DNA of 52,819 nucleotides from Gammaproteobacteria bacterium (GTDB lineage: Bacteria; Pseudomonadota; Gammaproteobacteria; S012-40), in the NCBI GenBank assembly GCA_015487785.1, contig WFPC01000036.1, positions 1 through 52,819 of the forward strand, given 5' to 3'. The notes beneath the pieces are model-generated. The model had not been told where the DNA came from. It worked only from the letters and a program-made list of their open reading frames with translations, and ran no database searches. This document shows positions 37,841 through 46,029 of the stretch, piece after piece; the first letter of the stretch is position 1; the number at the start of each line of letters is the position of its first letter. Both the position numbers and the translations under genes were made by a program.

Positions 37841-37868
37841 GAAAAAAGCTCGCTGTGATGCGGGCTTA
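37841..37868 (-). terminator. Terminator of tRNA-Met
   Basis: Read leftward, AAGC-C-CGC, loop ATCACA, GCG-A-GCTT, then six T residues. One C/A mismatch interrupts the stem. Confidence 0.6.
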
Positions 37869-37900
37869 GAGACGGAATGCGATTCCCTGAGGCAAGTATT

Positions 37901-37977
37901 TGGTGGCTATGGGTGGATTCGAACCACCGACCCCAGCATTATGAGTGCTGTGCTCTAACCAACTGAGCTACATAGCC
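37901..37977 (-). tRNA. tRNA-Met (CAT), elongator
   Basis: All arms fold: acceptor GGCTATG/CATAGCC, D-arm GCTC/GAGC, anticodon stem CAGCA/TGCTG with loop CTCATAA, T-arm GGTGG/CCACC with TTCGAAT, discriminator A, and CCA encoded. The paired G1-C72 rules out the initiator form, and the sequence is close to the elongator tRNA-Met of E. coli rather than the Ile2 tRNA. Its 3' end is the probable attachment site of the neighbouring integrase remnant. Confidence 0.93.
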
Positions 37978-38020
37978 ATGTCTGGAGCAGACCGCCGGCC
38001 TGCGGGCACGAGGAAGGCGA

Positions 38021-38049
38021 ATTGTGAGTTTTTAGCGCCCGCTTGTCAA
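38021..38049 (-). promoter_or_regulatory. Promoter of tRNA-Met
   Basis: Read leftward, a perfect TTGACA (38049-38044), a spacer of 17, then CACAAT (38026-38021), followed by a GC-rich stretch usual before stable RNA genes. Confidence 0.65.
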
Positions 38050-38149
38050 GCCATTGACACTGCCAGAATGGCCCACCCTTGTCCACGTAGCCTGGGCGGC
38101 GCGAACTTGCTAGAATCCGCCCTCGTAGACAGGGGAGGAGCGACGAATC

Positions 38150-38281
38150 GTGCCGAGCAAGCTTCTGATGATCCTCACCGTGCTGTGGTTCGGCCTCGGC
38201 ATGGTGGCCTGCGGCCAGAAAGGGCCACTCTATCTGCCGGATACGCCCGAATCTCACCCACAAGCTTCCGATCAACCCTGA
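38150..38281 (+). CDS. lptM: LPS-assembly helper lipoprotein LptM (YifL)
   Basis: A 43-residue lipoprotein from a GTG at 38150 with GGGGAGGAG just upstream. The lipobox MVACGQKGPLYLPD, with Cys about 20, is the family hallmark. LptM assists maturation of the LptDE translocon in E. coli. It sits four bases before lysA, the usual place. A -10 TAGAAT with TG extension at 38108-38116 is the likely promoter. Confidence 0.9.
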   Translation: MPSKLLMILTVLWFGLGMVACGQKGPLYLPDTPESHPQASDQP

Positions 38282-38285
38282 TGCC

Positions 38286-39536
38286 ATGAATCATTTCCAT
38301 TATCACAACGGCGAGCTGTATGCCGAGGACATTGCCGTCGCAGATATCGTCCACCAGGTGGGCAGCCCATGTTACATCTATTCCCGCGCCACCCTGGAAC
38401 GCCACTGGCACGCCTTCGACCAGAGCCTGGCCGGGCATCCTCACCTCATTTGCTACGCGGTCAAGGCCAATTCCAACCTGGCCGTGCTCAACCTGTTCGC
38501 CCGCCTGGGCTCGGGTTTCGACATCGTCTCCGCCGGTGAACTGTTCCGGGTGTTGCAGGCACGCGGCGATCCCGCCAGGGTAGTGTTCTCCGGTGTGGGC
38601 AAGTCGGTGGCGGATATTCGCTATGCCCTGGAACAAGGCATCCACTGTTTCAACGTGGAATCGGCGGCCGAACTGGAGCGCATCAATGCCATCGCCGCCG
38701 AGCTGGGCAAGACCGCACCCATCGCACTGCGGGTCAACCCCGACGTGGATGCCGGCACTCACCCCTATATTTCCACCGGCCTGAAGGAAAACAAATTCGG
38801 CATCGACATCGACGAGGCCCATGCCATCTATCTGCGCGCTGCCGCCATGAGCCATGTGCGCATCCTCGGCATCGCCTGCCATATCGGCTCGCAGCTCACC
38901 GAGGTCGCGCCCTTCCTCGATGCCCTGGAGCGGGTGCTGGCCCTGATGGAGCGGCTGAGCAACGAGGGCATACCATTGCAACACATCGATCTGGGTGGCG
39001 GCCTGGGAGTCACCTATCGCGACGAGCAGCCACCCCTGCCGTCCGACTACAGCCAGGCCATACGCCAGCGCCTGAACGACTCGCCGCTGGCCATCCACCT
39101 GGAGCCCGGCCGCGCCATCGCCGCCAATGCCGGCATCCTGGTGACCCGGGTGGAATATCTCAAGCTCACTCCGCACAAGAACTTCGCCGTGGTGGATGCC
39201 GCCATGAACGATCTGCTGCGCCCGGCCCTGTACCAGGCCTGGCAGGACATCGTGCCGGTAACGCCCCGCGACAGCGGAGTGGAACGGGAATTCGACGTGG
39301 TGGGCCCGGTATGCGAAACCGGCGATTTCCTTGGCAAGCAACGCCGCCTGCGCATCCAACCCGGCGACTTGCTGGCGGTGCGCTCGGCCGGAGCCTATGG
39401 CTTCACCATGAGCTCCAATTACAATTCACGCCCGCGGGTGGCTGAGGTCATGGTGGATGGCGCAACTTTCCACGTGGTGCGCCAGCGCGAAACCTGGCAG
39501 GACCTGGTGCACGGCGAAACCCTGCTGCCGGATTGA
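38286..39536 (+). CDS. lysA: Diaminopimelate decarboxylase
   Basis: LysA removes CO2 from meso-diaminopimelate to give lysine, using PLP. The 416 residues have the PLP Lys in CYAVKANSN near 58, the glycine loop DLGGGLGVTY near 237, EPGRAI near 276 and VGPVCETGDF near 338. It is co-transcribed with lptM. The usual third gene, dapF, is replaced here by a methyltransferase. Confidence 0.95.
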   Translation: MNHFHYHNGELYAEDIAVADIVHQVGSPCYIYSRATLERHWHAFDQSLAGHPHLICYAVKANSNLAVLNLFARLGSGFDIVSAGELFRVLQARGDPARVVFSGVGKSVADIRYALEQGIHCFNVESAAELERINAIAAELGKTAPIALRVNPDVDAGTHPYISTGLKENKFGIDIDEAHAIYLRAAAMSHVRILGIACHIGSQLTEVAPFLDALERVLALMERLSNEGIPLQHIDLGGGLGVTYRDEQPPLPSDYSQAIRQRLNDSPLAIHLEPGRAIAANAGILVTRVEYLKLTPHKNFAVVDAAMNDLLRPALYQAWQDIVPVTPRDSGVEREFDVVGPVCETGDFLGKQRRLRIQPGDLLAVRSAGAYGFTMSSNYNSRPRVAEVMVDGATFHVVRQRETWQDLVHGETLLPD

Positions 39537-40207
39537 TGCAACGCCGCCCGGAAAAGGAGGTCATGGACGACGAGGCCAATGCACTGGCCTATGCCAGGGC
39601 CGATTTCGAACAGCCTCACCAGCAGTTCATCGACTTTTTACGGCAACGGCTGGGGCCCGTCACGCCGCGCCGGGTGCTCGACCTGGGTTGCGGCCCGGCC
39701 GACATCAGCCTGCGCCTGGCGCGTTGTTTTCCACATTGCCAGATCACGGCCATCGACGCCTCCCGTCCCATGCTGGCACTTGCCCACCGGGCGGTGAATG
39801 CGGCAGGCCTGGGCTCACGCATCCATTTGCAACACCACTACCTGTCTGTCCGCGCTCCCTGGCAAGAAGGAGCATATCAACTGATCGTGAGCAACAGCTT
39901 GCTGCATCACCTGGACGATCCGCAGGCCCTGTGGCAAACCCTGGCCCATCATCACGAGCGGGGCACGGAGATTTTCGTGATGGATTTGTTGCGCCCATCA
40001 AGCGAAGCGGTCGCGCGCGCATTGGTGGAACACTATGCCGCCGATGAGCCCCGGCTATTGCAGGACGACTTCTACAACTCCCTGCTCGCCGCCTACCGCG
40101 TGGAAGAAGTACAGGAACAACTATGGGCGGCAGGCCTGAGCCTGACAGTGGAGCAGGTCTCCGATCGTCATCTCATCGTATACGGTGACGTTCAATCGTC
40201 CCAGTAA
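39536..40207 (+). CDS. SAM-dependent methyltransferase
   Basis: A class I methyltransferase of about 223 residues with motif I VLDLGCGPADIS near 47, the acidic turn ITAIDASRPML near 70 and SNSLLHHLDDP near 120. The substrate is unknown. The ATG at 39536 shares a base with the lysA stop (TGATG); a second ATG at 39563 has AAGGAGG but only two bases away, so either may be used. The end overlaps the convergent cytochrome gene by 16 bases. Confidence 0.8.
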   Translation: MQRRPEKEVMDDEANALAYARADFEQPHQQFIDFLRQRLGPVTPRRVLDLGCGPADISLRLARCFPHCQITAIDASRPMLALAHRAVNAAGLGSRIHLQHHYLSVRAPWQEGAYQLIVSNSLLHHLDDPQALWQTLAHHHERGTEIFVMDLLRPSSEAVARALVEHYAADEPRLLQDDFYNSLLAAYRVEEVQEQLWAAGLSLTVEQVSDRHLIVYGDVQSSQ

Positions 40208-40749
40208 CCATAACCAGGAATCCTCACCGTATCCTCGTCGAAGTTTCCCCTGGCCGCCTCGGTGTGACAACTGTCGCAATTGCTCAACGAGCCCACCTTG
40301 GGATTGTCCTCGATCAGGCGCCGGGGAATTTCGTGGTGCTTGCGGCGAATATAGCGGGTCTCGGTGATGCGTAAAGGTGTCTCGCCGTCACGCAGGGAGT
40401 GCATAATCTTCTTCGAACGCTTGTAACCGGAATGCTCGGCGGCATTGGCCAGCACATAGTCCAGAATAGCCTGGCGATCACTCTCGTCCAGCTCGGCATT
40501 TTCACCAAAGTGATCCTCCAAGGCCTTGGACGAGAGCAGGCGTTGCCAGGAGCGCTCCGGCAGCCAGCCCGGCTGGTAGGGGAAGTGGCAACTGCCACAT
40601 TCTTCCTGATAGAGCGCATTTTTCACCGCCGCCACACCGTTCTTGCGGGCAAACAGACCGTCCAACCAACCTTCATCCGCCGCCACCGGCAGGGCCAGGC
40701 TACCCAACAGGACCAGCAGGAGCCCTTTGTATTTGAGTTTCGTGTTCAT
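40192..40749 (-). CDS. Diheme cytochrome c, DHC type
   Basis: A 185-residue exported protein with a signal peptide (about 1-24) and two heme-binding motifs, CGSCH near 50 and CDSCH near 158. The segments YQPGWLPERSW, PLRITETRYIRRKHHEIP and NPKVGSLSNCDSCH match DHC of Rhodobacter and Shewanella, which passes electrons to SHP. It is the last gene of the cytochrome operon. Its closest paralogue is the C-terminal half of the b561 fusion at 41916-43046. Confidence 0.88.
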   Translation of the reverse strand: MNTKLKYKGLLLVLLGSLALPVAADEGWLDGLFARKNGVAAVKNALYQEECGSCHFPYQPGWLPERSWQRLLSSKALEDHFGENAELDESDRQAILDYVLANAAEHSGYKRSKKIMHSLRDGETPLRITETRYIRRKHHEIPRRLIEDNPKVGSLSNCDSCHTEAARGNFDEDTVRIPGYGYWDD

Positions 40750-40775
40750 ATTCTCACCATCTTTTGTCCACACCA

Positions 40776-41420
40776 TCACCAGGCGATCTTCACCGCCACC
40801 AACATGCTGAGCCCACCCACCGTGCCACTGCCGGCATGGCTTTCGCCCGGCGCCGCCGATACCGCCGAGACATAGCCAAGGGTGCCCAGCAGACCCAGCG
40901 ACATGTGCAAGTTGTCCGGGTCCGTGAGACCGCTTTCCAGGCCGATGTCGTCACCATGGAACAGAAAGCCCGTAGCCACCGCACCCAGACCCAGGGCCGT
41001 GGCGGAAAGCGCCAGGGTTCGATGGATGTCGTAGCCGGTACCGCCGTAGCTGTTCTCGCCACCGCCTTCATCGCCTTCACCTCCCTCGGCAGCACCAGCG
41101 CTCAACATGGTCAGGCCTCCCAGCAACAGCGAACCCAGACCAAGGTATTTGTGCAACTCGTTCCCAGTCAGCCAGGGCTTGCGCCGCTCGCCTCCTCCGT
41201 TCTGTTGCATATCCAACAGCCCTGCCTGTTCTGTAACATGACCCGCCCGAGCCAACCACATGGGTGAGTGGATTTGCTCTGGCAGGGAGGCCGCCACGGC
41301 CTGTTCCAGCGTGCCATCGGCCAGTGGCCAATCCCCCGGAGAATCTGCCGCGCGGACCACAGGGGCCACAAACAGAGAAATACCCGTCAGCAACCCTATT
41401 AGAGGTTTCTTGTTACGCAT
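40776..41420 (-). CDS. Membrane protein of unknown function in the SHP-DHC operon
   Basis: A 214-residue protein with a signal peptide (about 1-25), a periplasmic stretch to about 90, then four hydrophobic segments. A His stands at or just before the start of each: LHKYLGLG, IHRTLALS, LHMSLGLL and SHAGSGTVGG. An acidic Gly-rich loop joins the first two. I recognise no family. The spacing of His residues would suit b-type heme between helices, but this is inference. It lies between SHP and DHC, with short gaps on both sides. Confidence 0.7.
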   Translation of the reverse strand: MRNKKPLIGLLTGISLFVAPVVRAADSPGDWPLADGTLEQAVAASLPEQIHSPMWLARAGHVTEQAGLLDMQQNGGGERRKPWLTGNELHKYLGLGSLLLGGLTMLSAGAAEGGEGDEGGGENSYGGTGYDIHRTLALSATALGLGAVATGFLFHGDDIGLESGLTDPDNLHMSLGLLGTLGYVSAVSAAPGESHAGSGTVGGLSMLVAVKIAW

Positions 41421-41437
41421 GGTGTCTGCCCTCTCGT

Positions 41438-41839
41438 TCACTGGCTGCGGATATAGCTCAGGAAATCGCCTTTTTCCTGCGCCGTGCATTCACGCCCGAG
41501 CACCCACTTGCAGTTGCGCTTGAGCCATTTGCGCATGTGCTTGGCATCGGTGAGACGCTCGGGATTGACCGAAGGTGCCAGTGGGTCGATCTTCTTTCCA
41601 GTGCGGGCATGCTTGCCGACACGGCTGAGATCCTCACCATGGCAGAGACTGCAACTGCGATCGGGGCCACCCTTGGGGCTGGGGTGGGTCTGGGTCCACA
41701 TGCGCTTGCCGGCCTCGGCGCTGAAAGGGCGCTGGGCCTCTGCAGCGTATTGTTGCAACAAATCGTCCAGTGCCGCGGCCTGGGCCAGCATCGGGCCCAG
41801 TAACAGACACAGGGCCAGCATCCTTAGGATATCGGTCAT
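41438..41839 (-). CDS. Monoheme cytochrome SHP (DUF1924)
   Basis: A 133-residue exported cytochrome with a signal peptide (about 1-22) and one CSLCH motif near 64. RPFSAEAGKRMW and GKKIDPLAPSVNPERLTDAKHMRKW match sphaeroides heme protein, whose heme releases an Asn ligand to bind oxygen or nitric oxide. Two further Cys (NCKWVLGREC) fit its known disulfide. It is in the middle of the operon with the b561-DHC fusion upstream. Confidence 0.87.
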   Translation of the reverse strand: MTDILRMLALCLLLGPMLAQAAALDDLLQQYAAEAQRPFSAEAGKRMWTQTHPSPKGGPDRSCSLCHGEDLSRVGKHARTGKKIDPLAPSVNPERLTDAKHMRKWLKRNCKWVLGRECTAQEKGDFLSYIRSQ

Positions 41840-41915
41840 GTAGCACTCCTTTTGTTGTGTTTCATTGCGCCCCAGACTAGACGGGCCTGCTGAAACCAAA
41901 CTGAAAAAGAAGGAG

Positions 41916-43046
41916 CTACGGCAAACGCATATCGCTGTCTTCGAAGGTGCCCTGCTCGGCATCCAGATGGCAGGCGGCGCAATCACTCTTGCCCGCCACC
42001 TTGGGGTTGCGCCATACCGCGGCATCGATATCCTCGTGTTTGTGCCGCCAATAGGGCGTGTCGGTGATGCGCAGCGGGGTCTGGTCGCGAGGAATGGAAC
42101 GGTTGATCTTGTAGGCCGGCTCGTCGATGCCGCTTTCGGCCGCGTACCGGTTGGCGAAAGCACGCAACTCAGCTAGGGTATCCGGATCCAGGTCCAGGTC
42201 TTCGCCAAAGTGGTCGTGCTGTTGCTCCAGCAACTTATTCCAGGAACGTGCCGGCAACAGGGTGGGATGATAGGCCAGATGACAGTCGCCACACTCCGTG
42301 TTCCAGGTGTCGCTCTGGGGCAGGGGCCTACCCTCGAAAGGCTGGTAGGCCTGTTCTTCGCCGTGCAGCCAGTAGCCGGCAAAATAATCCGCCGCCGCCA
42401 TGCTGGCCAGACCCAGCAGAGCAGCCCCCAGCAGACTGTGATGTCGTACACCAGTATCGATGTCCTCCACCCATTTGCGCCCGGTGATCATGGCCAGCAC
42501 CAGGTTTTCCCGGTGTGCCAATGCACCCACGACCACACCCAGCAGATGCAGCCCCACCAGGGCCAGAAACAAGCCAGCACCGGTTTCGTGCAACTCGCGG
42601 AAAACACCGGCGCTGGCAGGTGACATCCAGCCACGCAGGGGACCGTGGCCCTCTTCCATACCCAGCACCACGATACCGCTGAGGGTCACCACGAATCCCA
42701 TCAACAACATGCCGATGATGGCCCAGCCACCCGCCGGATTGTGTCCCACGAAGGGCTGGGGTCGACCCTGCAACAGGCTGCGCAGGTAGTCACGCACATT
42801 GTCCCAACCGTGCACGAAATCGCCAAAACGGGCATAGCGGGGCCCGGCGAAACCCCAGGCCAGGCGGAACACCAGAAGCCCCAACATCAGGTAGCCGGCG
42901 AACACATGCACATGGAGAAAACGGTTGTCTTCGGAAGTCAGCCAGGCGAGCACGAAGCAACTCACCAGCAGCCAGTGAAACACGCGTGTGGGAAGATCCC
43001 ACACCACGATCTTGTTGCGGGCGGGACGATGTGTGGCATCAGTCAT
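41916..43046 (-). CDS. Cytochrome b561 fused to diheme cytochrome c (DHC)
   Basis: A 376-residue membrane protein. Residues about 1-190 are a four-helix b561-type domain with heme His candidates in RVFHWLL, HVHVFAGYLMLG and LVGLHLLGVVVG. A further helix near 210 leads to a periplasmic diheme domain with CGDCH near 250 and CAACH near 355, plus YHPTLLPARSWNKLL and PLRITDTPYWRHKHEDI, matching DHC. Such a fusion could take electrons from quinol straight to SHP. AAGGAGG precedes the ATG at 43046. It is the first gene of the cytochrome operon. Confidence 0.88.
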   Translation of the reverse strand: MTDATHRPARNKIVVWDLPTRVFHWLLVSCFVLAWLTSEDNRFLHVHVFAGYLMLGLLVFRLAWGFAGPRYARFGDFVHGWDNVRDYLRSLLQGRPQPFVGHNPAGGWAIIGMLLMGFVVTLSGIVVLGMEEGHGPLRGWMSPASAGVFRELHETGAGLFLALVGLHLLGVVVGALAHRENLVLAMITGRKWVEDIDTGVRHHSLLGAALLGLASMAAADYFAGYWLHGEEQAYQPFEGRPLPQSDTWNTECGDCHLAYHPTLLPARSWNKLLEQQHDHFGEDLDLDPDTLAELRAFANRYAAESGIDEPAYKINRSIPRDQTPLRITDTPYWRHKHEDIDAAVWRNPKVAGKSDCAACHLDAEQGTFEDSDMRLP

Positions 43047-43059
43047 GTTTGCCTCCTTG

Positions 43060-43767
43060 TTATTCAGTTCGTGGCAGTAATTGCATACCCCGCAGGGACT
43101 GTAACTCGGCGGTGAAGCGGTTGCCCTTTTCTTCGTGGCCAATGCGCACGGGCAAATAGTACAGCCGCGGCGCACACCACATGGTGGTGGTCACCTTCTT
43201 CTCCTTGCGCTGGATCACTAGGGTCTCCAGGCGCCCCCAGGGTGTGTCGACCGATTCCCGGCCTATCATACGAATGGGATAACGCCGGAATTTTTCGTTG
43301 CCTGCCACAGCATAGTCCATGCTGCGCTTGCCCGCGGCCAGATCCACCATCAGGCTCAACTGATACATGTTCTGGTCCAGACCGTCGGATGGCAGGTCGA
43401 ACACATGGAGCTCACCGTTGATACGGCTGTAGACCTTGCCCTGCTGCCAATCGAAGCGCTGTTCGATGTCCTGATTTTTCCTGCCAATGCGTTTCCTGTG
43501 ATACAACAAGGGCCGCACCCGGCCATTCATCCATTCCACCCGGCTGGTCTCGGTCAAATCTTCCTTCACCAGCCACGACAGCATGCCGGCGGTGCGCGAA
43601 CGGGAAATATAGATCAGGCCATCACCATCACGGCGCAACTCGCGCTCGGCCTTCCCCAGGCTGAGCAAGCCCATACTGATACGGTATTCGGCCACGAAGG
43701 GTGGCGGCAACTGGGCATGGGCCAGCGGTCCCCACAGGCACAGAATCACCAACAACCTGCGTATCAT
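43060..43767 (-). CDS. DUF3108 exported protein
   Basis: A 235-residue protein with a signal peptide (about 1-18) and a beta-rich body: FVAEYRISMGLLSLGKAE, YHRKRIGRKNQDIEQRF and LPVRIGHEEKGNRF are typical of DUF3108, a periplasmic family of unknown role. In Pseudomonas a member sits next to purN; here it is between PAP2 and the cytochrome operon. It overlaps the PAP2 gene by four bases and ends 14 bases before the b561 gene starts. Confidence 0.85.
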   Translation of the reverse strand: MIRRLLVILCLWGPLAHAQLPPPFVAEYRISMGLLSLGKAERELRRDGDGLIYISRSRTAGMLSWLVKEDLTETSRVEWMNGRVRPLLYHRKRIGRKNQDIEQRFDWQQGKVYSRINGELHVFDLPSDGLDQNMYQLSLMVDLAAGKRSMDYAVAGNEKFRRYPIRMIGRESVDTPWGRLETLVIQRKEKKVTTTMWCAPRLYYLPVRIGHEEKGNRFTAELQSLRGMQLLPRTE

Positions 43768-44342
43768 CGCCGGACCTCCGCCCGCCGCACCTGGTCGATG
43801 AAATTCCAGCGCCAGCGGCAGAAGCCGGCATAGCCCCAGCCCAAGACCAGCCCCAGGACTGCCCCAACCAGCACCTGGCTGGGATAGTGTTGCCCCAGGT
43901 AGACCCGCGACCAGGCCACGCCGACGGCGATGGCCAACATACCCAGGCGCAACCAGTTGCTGCGAAACACCACCGACAAATAGGCAAAGGTGGCAAAGAA
44001 ATTCAGCGCATGATTAGACGGCATGCCCGTGCTGCTGTGGGCACAGGGAGCAAAAGGCGCGCCATCGGGCCGGCGCAGCAGCGGCGCCATGTCCAGACAG
44101 GGCCGCGGCTGGTCCAGCAAATATTTGAGCAGATTGCCCAATGAATCACCCAGGGCCACCAGCAACAACAGGGCCACGGCGGTTCGCCAGCCGGCGGCAC
44201 CGTGCCGCCAGCCCAGATAAGCCACGATCAAGGCCAACAGGGGAAAGGAAAATCCCAGCTTGGCCGACAGCCAGGGCATCAGTACATCCAGCCAGGGATG
44301 AGCCCAGGCCTGGTTGATCTGTAGCAGCAAGGCCTGGTCCAT
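43764..44342 (-). CDS. PAP2-family membrane phosphatase
   Basis: A 192-residue membrane enzyme with about five helices. The acid phosphatase signature is present in three parts: KYLLDQPRP, PSNHALN and SRVYLGQHYPSQVLVGA (catalytic His). It should dephosphorylate a lipid phosphate such as undecaprenyl pyrophosphate or phosphatidic acid. The ATG at 44342 shares a base with the ampD stop, which suits a cell-wall recycling link. Confidence 0.88.
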   Translation of the reverse strand: MDQALLLQINQAWAHPWLDVLMPWLSAKLGFSFPLLALIVAYLGWRHGAAGWRTAVALLLLVALGDSLGNLLKYLLDQPRPCLDMAPLLRRPDGAPFAPCAHSSTGMPSNHALNFFATFAYLSVVFRSNWLRLGMLAIAVGVAWSRVYLGQHYPSQVLVGAVLGLVLGWGYAGFCRWRWNFIDQVRRAEVRR

Positions 44343-44911
44343 CAGCCGGCGGCGTCCAGGGCGCTGAAAAACCCCTGCCAGTCGAAGGCCGGGCCCGGGT
44401 CGGTCTTGCGCCCCGGCGCTATGTGGCAATGGCCCACGATGCGCTCGCGGGTGATACGGGGATAGGCCGCTTGCAAGGCGCGCACGAAACTCACCAGGCG
44501 GCGGTATTGCACCGGCTCATAGGGTATGTCGTCGCAGCCCTCCAGTTCCACCCCGATGGAGAAATCGTTGCAACGGGTACGCCCGCAATAACTGGACTGT
44601 CCGGCATGCCAGGCACGGCGGTGCAGGGGCACGTACTGGATCAGGCTGCCGTCACGGCGAATCAGTACATGGGCCGAAACCCGCAGATCGGCGATCTCGG
44701 CGAAAAAGGGGTGCTCGGCGGGATCGAGAGTGTTGCAAAACAATGCACTGATGGCCGGCCCTCCGAACTGTCCCGGCGGCAGACTGATACCATGGATCAC
44801 CAGTAATTCCGGGCTCATGCCCGCGGGCCTGTCGTCGCAATTGGGCGACGGCCGATACGTGGCACCACTCACCAGGCCGCTGCGCGGGTCGATGTGCATC
44901 TCAGAGGCCAT
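44342..44911 (-). CDS. ampD: 1,6-anhydro-N-acetylmuramyl-L-alanine amidase AmpD
   Basis: AmpD is a cytoplasmic zinc amidase that cuts the peptide from anhydro-muropeptides during wall recycling and keeps beta-lactamase inducers low. The 189 residues carry the zinc ligands His in LVIHGISLP and His and Asp in GHCHIAPGRKTDPGPAFDW, plus the catalytic Glu of GVELEG. The start at 44911 is one of two close ATGs. Confidence 0.92.
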   Translation of the reverse strand: MASEMHIDPRSGLVSGATYRPSPNCDDRPAGMSPELLVIHGISLPPGQFGGPAISALFCNTLDPAEHPFFAEIADLRVSAHVLIRRDGSLIQYVPLHRRAWHAGQSSYCGRTRCNDFSIGVELEGCDDIPYEPVQYRRLVSFVRALQAAYPRITRERIVGHCHIAPGRKTDPGPAFDWQGFFSALDAAG

Positions 44912-45042
44912 GAAAATGCCCCGGCTCACGGTTTTGTGACGCGCTTGGCAAAATGGCACTTACGGCCTTCAAAGGCCGCCTTTGCGCTCCGATGCAGAAA
45001 ACAACAACGCACTGTTCAACTGCCAACAACGGAGTCGAAGAC

Positions 45043-45426
45043 ATGAATCGTATCAAGACCATTAGCACCGCCCTGGCCACCTTTCTGTTCGCTGGCATGA
45101 GCCACATGGCCCATGCCGATGAATTTGCCAACGGCTTCATCGCCGCCCAGCAAAGCGATTATGCAAAAGCCGCCGCCAAATGGGAACCGCTGGCCAAGGC
45201 CGACCATCCACGCGCCCAGTTCCTCCTTGGCACCATGTATCACAGCGGCGCAGCCGGCACCTACGACGAGAAAAAGGCCGTGGCCCTCTATCACAAGGCT
45301 GCCGAGAACGGTGTGCGCGAGGCCCAGGAATACTTGGCCGTGGCCTACGCCGAAGGCTGGTTTGGCCTCAAGAAAGACCCCGGCAAGGCCCGTTACTGGC
45401 AACAACGCCTGGACCAGGGACGCTGA
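45043..45426 (+). CDS. Exported Sel1-repeat protein
   Basis: A 127-residue protein with a signal peptide (about 1-24) and two Sel1-like repeats: AAAKWEPLAKADHPRAQFLLGTMYHSG and ALYHKAAENGVREAQEYLAVAYAEG. Such repeats hold protein partners. GGAG before the ATG at 45043 fixes the start. It is divergent from ampD and ends at a strong terminator. Confidence 0.82.
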   Translation: MNRIKTISTALATFLFAGMSHMAHADEFANGFIAAQQSDYAKAAAKWEPLAKADHPRAQFLLGTMYHSGAAGTYDEKKAVALYHKAAENGVREAQEYLAVAYAEGWFGLKKDPGKARYWQQRLDQGR

Positions 45427-45452
45427 GCCGATTCACCATCCCCCAAAGCGAG

Positions 45453-45478
45453 AGAGGCGGGCCAAGGCCCGCCTCTTT
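45453..45478. terminator. Terminator between the Sel1 gene and nikR
   Basis: AGAGGCGGGCC at 45453-45463 pairs with GGCCCGCCTCT at 45466-45476, a perfect 11-base stem with a two-base gap. It serves the Sel1 gene and probably the convergent nikR. Confidence 0.8.
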
Positions 45479-45480
45479 AC

Positions 45481-45942
45481 TTATGTTCGTGGACGAATGT
45501 GCACGTGCTTGTGGCCATCGGGTGAATGAGCACTCTCATCCATCTCGATGGGCACCATGTGCAAGTTGCCATGACGCACGCCACGCACCGCAATCACCGC
45601 ATTGGCGAATTCCTCCACATCCTTGATGGGCCCCTTGAGAATGGCGATCTCCAGGCAATTGTCATGATCCAAGTGCACGTGCATATTGGACAGGGTGAGG
45701 TCATGATGGCGATGATGCGCCGAGGTAATGCGCATGGCCAGCTCGCTCTCGTGATGGTTGTACACATAACTCAATGCCGCCACACAGTCACCGCTTTGCG
45801 ACTCGCGCAAGCGATCGCTTTCCAGGCGACTGCGAATCAAGTCACGGATGGCCTCGGAGCGATTGGAATACCCCTGCTGCTGGATGAAAGCCTCGAACTG
45901 GCGAGCCAGGTTATCCTCCAGTGAAATGGTAAAACGTTCCAT
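45481..45942 (-). CDS. nikR: Nickel-responsive regulator NikR
   Basis: A 153-residue ribbon-helix-helix repressor. The DNA-binding part is residues 1-45 (FTISLEDNLARQF, SNRSEAIRDLI). The nickel-binding part has HHRHHD and HVHLDHDNCLE with the known His, His and Cys ligands. No nickel transporter or hydrogenase gene lies next to it, so its targets are elsewhere. Dyads in the region shared with rluE may be its operator. Confidence 0.93.
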   Translation of the reverse strand: MERFTISLEDNLARQFEAFIQQQGYSNRSEAIRDLIRSRLESDRLRESQSGDCVAALSYVYNHHESELAMRITSAHHRHHDLTLSNMHVHLDHDNCLEIAILKGPIKDVEEFANAVIAVRGVRHGNLHMVPIEMDESAHSPDGHKHVHIRPRT

Positions 45943-46029
45943 GCATTGTTCCCCACTAGAAATAATTACCGCAGGACAAGGCTATGAGCAAGACACAGCC
46001 CGCCGACGTTTTTCATATTTTTCAATCAT

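Noticed and set aside
37901-37977. Reading the tRNA as tRNA-Ile2 with a modified CAT anticodon
   Set aside because: Acceptor, D-arm and T-arm follow the elongator tRNA-Met closely; an Ile2 acceptor would differ.
37698-38149. A gene in the stretch between the integrase start and lptM, apart from the tRNA
   Set aside because: Short frames only, without ribosome sites; the stretch is explained by arm sites, tRNA, its terminator and promoters.
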